Position numbers and translations under genes: made by a program. Below the pieces are notes generated by a model, which searched no databases, was not told the origin of the DNA, and worked only from the letters and a program-made list of their open reading frames with translations. Below, piece after piece: positions 38,327 to 41,603 of a stretch of DNA of 41,603 nucleotides. How positions within the stretch are numbered: the first letter of the stretch is position 1; the number at the start of each line of letters is the position of its first letter. Origin of the DNA: Bacillota bacterium (GTDB taxonomy: Bacteria > Bacillota > Clostridia > Christensenellales > Aristaeellaceae); contig JAEYCB010000057.1 in the NCBI GenBank assembly GCA_023404345.1, positions 1 to 41,603 of the forward strand, in the 5' to 3' direction.

Positions 38327-39868
38327 TTATTTGGCGTATTCGGTACTGCGGGTTTCGCGGATAACGTTCACGCGAATCTGACCGGGGTACTCCATCTCCT
38401 TTTCGATGCGCTTGGCCACTTCCTTGGCCAGTACCTTGGTGCCGTCGTCGGTAATATCCTCGGGCTTGACCATAATGCGCACCTCGCGGCCGGACTGGAT
38501 GGCGAAGCATTTGTCCACACCGGGGAAGGAATTGGCGATCTCCTCCAGCTTCTCCAGGCGCTTGATGTAGTTCTCCAGACTCTCACGACGCGCGCCGGGG
38601 CGGGCGGCAGAGATGGCGTCGGCGGCCTGCACAAGCACGGCTTCGACGGTCTGGGGCTCGACGTCGTTGTGGTGGGCCAGAATAGCGTGGATGACGTCGG
38701 GACTCTCACGGTACTTGCGGGCAAGCTCCGCACCCAGTGTCACGTGGGTGCCCTCGGCCTCATGATCGACACCCTTGCCGATGTCGTGCAGAAGGCCCGC
38801 ACGCTTGGCCAGCGCCACGTCCGCGCCAAGCTCGGCTGCCATCATGCCGGCCAGATGGCTGACCTCGATGGAGTGCTTGAGCACATTCTGGCCGTAGCTG
38901 GTGCGATAACGCAGACGGCCCAGAATCTTGACCAGCTCATGATGAATGCCATGCTGATGCGTTTCAAACACGGCTTGTTCGCCTGCTTCGCGAATCTGCT
39001 GGTCCACTTCCTTACGAGCTTTTTCCACCATTTCCTCGATGCGGGCAGGATGGATGCGGCCGTCCATGATCAGACGTTCCACGGCAATGCGGGCAATCTC
39101 GCGGCGCACGGGATCAAAGGCGCTGACAATCACGGCTTCAGGCGTGTCGTCGATGATCAGATCCACGCCGGTGGCGGTCTCCAGGGCACGGATGTTGCGG
39201 CCTTCACGGCCGATGATACGGCCCTTCATGTCATCATTGGGCAGATTGATCACGCTGACGGTACTTTCAGCCACGTGATCGGCGGCGCATTTCTGAATGG
39301 CCAGTGCGATAATGTTGCGGGCTTTCTTTTCGCCCTCCTCACGGGCGCGCGTCTCGATTTCGCGCACCATGGCGGCTGCATCATGATAGGCGTCCTTCTG
39401 GATACGGCTGACCAGCATCTGGCAGGCTTCATCCTGCGTCATGCCGGCGATACGCTCCATTTCGGCCACTTGCCGCTGTTTGTCGTTTTCGATATCTTCC
39501 TGCATCTTCTGCAGTTCGTTTTGTCTTTTGCCCAGCGCCTCTTCGCGGCTTTCCAGGGCATCCTGCTTTTTATCCAGCGATTCCTCGCGCTGCAGGATAC
39601 GGCGCTCACTGCGCTGCACTTCGGCGCGGCGCTCACGGCATTCCCGGTCCAATTCGGTTTTCAGTCGAAGGACCTCTTCTTTGGCCTCAAGGATGGTTTC
39701 TTTTTTCTTTTCATCAGCCTTGCGCTGCGCGTCTTCCAGTAGGTTCCTTGCGTATTCCTCGGTGCGGCCGATCTTTTTTTCGCCGGCCTGCTTGCGGTAC
39801 AGGTACCCGCCCGCCGCGCCCAGCGCTGCTGCCGCAACCGCTACGATGATCGTTACGATCCACTCCAT
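38327..39868 (-). CDS. rny: ribonuclease Y
   Basis: A 513-residue membrane-anchored endoribonuclease that starts mRNA decay in Bacillota. In order: an N-terminal membrane helix (about 3-22), a long coiled coil (about 30-190, rich in E, K, R and Q), a KH domain with GRIIGREGRNIRALETATG (about 210-265), an HD domain with LKHSIEVSHLAGMMA and LLHDIGKGVDHE (about 330-425), and a C-terminal domain. The length matches the Bacillus protein (520). GGGAG lies 8 bases before the ATG. The consensus promoter is about 400 bases upstream, giving a long leader. Confidence 0.98.
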   Translation of the reverse strand: MEWIVTIIVAVAAAALGAAGGYLYRKQAGEKKIGRTEEYARNLLEDAQRKADEKKKETILEAKEEVLRLKTELDRECRERRAEVQRSERRILQREESLDKKQDALESREEALGKRQNELQKMQEDIENDKQRQVAEMERIAGMTQDEACQMLVSRIQKDAYHDAAAMVREIETRAREEGEKKARNIIALAIQKCAADHVAESTVSVINLPNDDMKGRIIGREGRNIRALETATGVDLIIDDTPEAVIVSAFDPVRREIARIAVERLIMDGRIHPARIEEMVEKARKEVDQQIREAGEQAVFETHQHGIHHELVKILGRLRYRTSYGQNVLKHSIEVSHLAGMMAAELGADVALAKRAGLLHDIGKGVDHEAEGTHVTLGAELARKYRESPDVIHAILAHHNDVEPQTVEAVLVQAADAISAARPGARRESLENYIKRLEKLEEIANSFPGVDKCFAIQSGREVRIMVKPEDITDDGTKVLAKEVAKRIEKEMEYPGQIRVNVIRETRSTEYAK

Positions 39869-40267
39869 GGCGTACACTCCCTTCCGTTGGTATTGCCTCC
39901 AGCTGCTTGTTTCCTCTTCATCCGGGGAACGGCTTTTTGCCTGAGCAAAAAAGCCGTCGAGCAAAGCTCGTGCGGCTATGTTGATTCGCTTTTTTGGCCA
40001 TACCCGCCCTTCCGCCAACGACAACACGGCAGAGGAAAGAAAGCGGACGTCGGAGCGCATGCCCCGATTTCGCCCCGGCGACAGACACACGGGACGGCAC
40101 CCAGACCAAGTTCATATACCCTTACAAAACGCCGAAGCGTTTCAAAACCAACCCGTTGTTCAAGCAGACACCGGTCCGCATGCACTGTGGGGGAAAGCCG
40201 GGAGATGGGAGTATATTTCGCAAAACAGCAAGGCTCTCGCAAAACGCGATAAGCCTGTATAGCCGAC
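39869..40267 (-). promoter_or_regulatory. long 5' leader of rny
   Basis: About 400 nt lie between the predicted start site and the rny ATG. Near its 3' end is a strong hairpin (39928-39940 with 39945-39957, arms AACGGCTTTTTGC and GCAAAAAAGCCGT) next to a CGAGC/GCTCG hairpin (39958-39970). No ORF in it has a good ribosome binding site. RNase leaders are often sites of self-control, but nothing here proves it. Confidence 0.55.
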
Positions 40268-40273
40268 TACATC

Positions 40274-40302
40274 ATTATAGACGTTTTCGGGGAACGTGTC
40301 AA
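40274..40302 (-). promoter_or_regulatory. rny promoter
   Basis: On the minus strand TTGACA (40297-40302) and TATAAT (40274-40279), both perfect consensus, are 17 bases apart. Confidence 0.88.
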
Positions 40303-40314
40303 GGTAAGAAGAAA

Positions 40315-40351
40315 CGCAAAAACGGCCTTCGCGCTTTTTTGGCGTGAAGGC
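40315..40351 (-). terminator. terminator after the E2-like gene
   Basis: Arms 40325-40334 and 40342-40351 form a 10-bp stem with one mismatch (GCCTTC...GAAGGC). On the minus strand it is followed by CGTTTTTGCG. Confidence 0.8.
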
Positions 40352-40361
40352 TGTCAAAAGG

Positions 40362-41291
40362 TTATGCTGTGACGGAATCTTCCTTTTTCGCGGCAGGAGA
40401 GAACACGTTTTCGGGCTTGGGTACATGAAATTCACAGCCCTTGTTGTAAAACACCTTTTCAGGCGGGATTTCCAGCTGCTCGGGATGGCGCAGGCAGTTT
40501 TTCATCACTGAAAACAGCTTGGCGTAGACTGCACCGCCACATACGCGCTCGTCCACAGTCACGCCGATGGGCAGCGTGCACTTGCGCACCACGTTGCCGC
40601 CTGCATCCACGGTGTAGCCGCGCTGTGGGGTGCCCATGGAAATGAACATGCTGGTATCACCGAAATTGTAGATGTGGTGATACACGCGCATCAGACCGAT
40701 GGAAGCGTTATTGGTGATGAACATGCTGGTGTGAAAGGGCAGCCCATCCATCAACGCCTTGGGCAGCAGGCCATAGCGATCCAGAAGCCTCACCAGGCTT
40801 ACCGCCAGATTGGGCAGCAGGGGAATCTTCAGCACGATGGAGGCCAGCTTCAACGCAAAGCCGGAAGTTTCGACTTTGCGATTTTTCTGTACCATTTCCT
40901 TGACACGCGCGCTAACGTCGTAGATGGTGTCGGTAGGGTCAAAGAACACTTTAACGGAGTTCTCCTCAATGCTGCCGTCTTCGGTGTCCATCAGCAAAGT
41001 AAAGCTGGCAGTGAGCTCCTTGCGGTTGTAGAACTGTTTGTTCATGATAAAGCGGTTTACTTCCGGCACCTGGGACACGCCGCGCACAAAGCTGGCGATG
41101 AGGATTTCCATGAAGGTAATCTTTAGACCTTCACGGCTTTTTTTGGCGATGTAGCGCATCAGCGGTTCGTACTCCACATCGTAATCCAGAAAAACCTGTG
41201 CATCGCAGCGCATGGGCATGAGGTATGGGGTTATCTGCACGATGGGGTCCACATCGCGCACGCGGCGGCCTTCTGGGCGGTGTCCAAACAT
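40362..41291 (-). CDS. 2-oxoacid dehydrogenase E2-like acyltransferase domain protein without catalytic motif
   Basis: A 309-residue protein with the fold of the E2/chloramphenicol acetyltransferase catalytic domain: the ITPYLMPMRCDAQVFLDYDV start, the KITFMEILIASFVRGVSQVPEVNRFI segment and the SMFITNNASIGLMRVYHHIY strand. There is no lipoyl or subunit-binding domain. The catalytic motif DHRxxDG of the family reads VDERVCGGA (near residue 250), so the active-site His and Asp are replaced by Glu and Gly. AAAGGAAGGA precedes the ATG at 41291; the frame is open to 41453. It has its own promoter and terminator. Acyl transfer by the known mechanism is unlikely. Confidence 0.8.
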   Translation of the reverse strand: MFGHRPEGRRVRDVDPIVQITPYLMPMRCDAQVFLDYDVEYEPLMRYIAKKSREGLKITFMEILIASFVRGVSQVPEVNRFIMNKQFYNRKELTASFTLLMDTEDGSIEENSVKVFFDPTDTIYDVSARVKEMVQKNRKVETSGFALKLASIVLKIPLLPNLAVSLVRLLDRYGLLPKALMDGLPFHTSMFITNNASIGLMRVYHHIYNFGDTSMFISMGTPQRGYTVDAGGNVVRKCTLPIGVTVDERVCGGAVYAKLFSVMKNCLRHPEQLEIPPEKVFYNKGCEFHVPKPENVFSPAAKKEDSVTA

Positions 41292-41429
41292 GGCATTCCT
41301 TCCTTTCTGATAATGATAGGAGCAGACGGCCCCGCGAAGGGACCAGACGGCAGGCCATGCGGACTTCCAGCGAGGATAAATAATGGCAATATACAACGAT
41401 AAAACACTGCACTCCACATAGCCGAAATT

Positions 41430-41458
41430 ATTGTAGCTCAAGCAGCAGGACAAGTCAA
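41430..41458 (-). promoter_or_regulatory. promoter of the E2-like gene
   Basis: On the minus strand TTGACT (41453-41458) and TACAAT (41430-41435) are 17 bases apart. Confidence 0.7.
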
Positions 41459-41526
41459 GAGAAGGGGGCGCGCCTTCACGCCCGTCTCATAAAAATATGA
41501 TATAGTAAAGGCGGGGGGTGAAAAGA

Positions 41527-41603
41527 ATGGATGAGATCAGAGCAAGGATAGCTACCATAAGCGATCCCAGGCATGCCAGCTATATAAAACATCAGTTGAG
41601 TGA
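41527..41603 (+). CDS. start of a probable ISAs1-type transposase, cut by the window edge
   Basis: Twenty-five codons from an ATG preceded by GGGGGGTGAAAAG give IRARIATISDPRHASYIKHQ followed by LS. The I-x-D-P-R-x3-x-x-x-H-x-L-x pattern is the start of the DDE_Tnp_1-associated domain at the N-terminus of ISAs1-family transposases. The frame is still open at the edge. The identity rests on one short motif; terminal repeats cannot be seen. A TATAGT at 41501-41506 may be its -10. Confidence 0.5.
   Translation, partial: MDEIRARIATISDPRHASYIKHQLS

Noticed and set aside
39918..40115. 65-residue open frame in the rny leader
   Set aside because: Weak start context and no recognisable features; the region is better described as an untranslated leader.

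Overview
The window reads as chromosomal DNA of a GC-rich member of the Bacillota, most likely class Clostridia. The evidence is Firmicutes-type ribosome binding sites (AAGGAGG), frequent TTG and GTG starts, a T-box leader in front of thrS, a DinR-type LexA box, RNase Y, a DUF3793/flavodoxin pair and a YlbJ-like sporulation membrane protein. The genus cannot be told from the sequence. Apart from the two edges it is ordinary chromosome, with no prophage structural genes and no CRISPR array.

Layout from the left. Positions 1-847 hold a tyrosine integrase that has lost its N-terminal part, beside tRNA-Ser(CGA); this is the scar of an element that used the tRNA 3' end. At 1125-2265 a strong promoter with two TTAG/CTAA dyads drives DUF3793 and a short flavodoxin, probably metal-regulated. 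At 2441-7489 there is a same-strand series: MATE exporter, ProB-like kinase without PUA domain, small membrane protein, O-antigen-ligase-like protein and left-handed beta-helix protein. At 7501-9711 lies T-box-controlled thrS. At 9758-12423 are dinB (minus strand, LexA box inside its promoter), a solitary mazF and a YitT-family protein. At 12490-13925 is an ECF sigma/anti-sigma pair on the minus strand.

From 14313 come a GH13 enzyme, pgsA, and an envelope-type operon: a degenerate M20 peptidase homologue, a large polytopic protein, a 71-aa protein and GtrA. A YlbJ-like gene converges on it. Next are prs, a polar amino-acid ABC transporter (minus), a second ECF sigma/anti-sigma pair, murA (minus) and uvrB (plus), an OGG1-type glycosylase (minus) and a YqeY protein.

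At 32711-36681 a minus-strand operon codes for a YhcH protein, a family 2 glycosyltransferase, a DUF6020-like membrane protein and a small secreted protein. A divergent tetR/hdeD pair follows, then rny with a leader of about 400 nt, then an E2-acyltransferase-like protein lacking its catalytic motif. The right edge cuts the first codons of what looks like an ISAs1-type transposase.

Most of the gene content is housekeeping: translation, wall and lipid synthesis, DNA repair and RNA decay. The points most worth a second look are two probable pseudoenzymes (M20-like at 16970-18253, E2-like at 40362-41291), the ProB-like kinase in an envelope setting, a dense array of hairpins at 32481-32697 between two near-identical terminator stems, the long structured rny leader, the paired metal-type operators, and the LexA box next to a solitary MazF. 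I did not find a clearly new multi-gene defence or mobile system.
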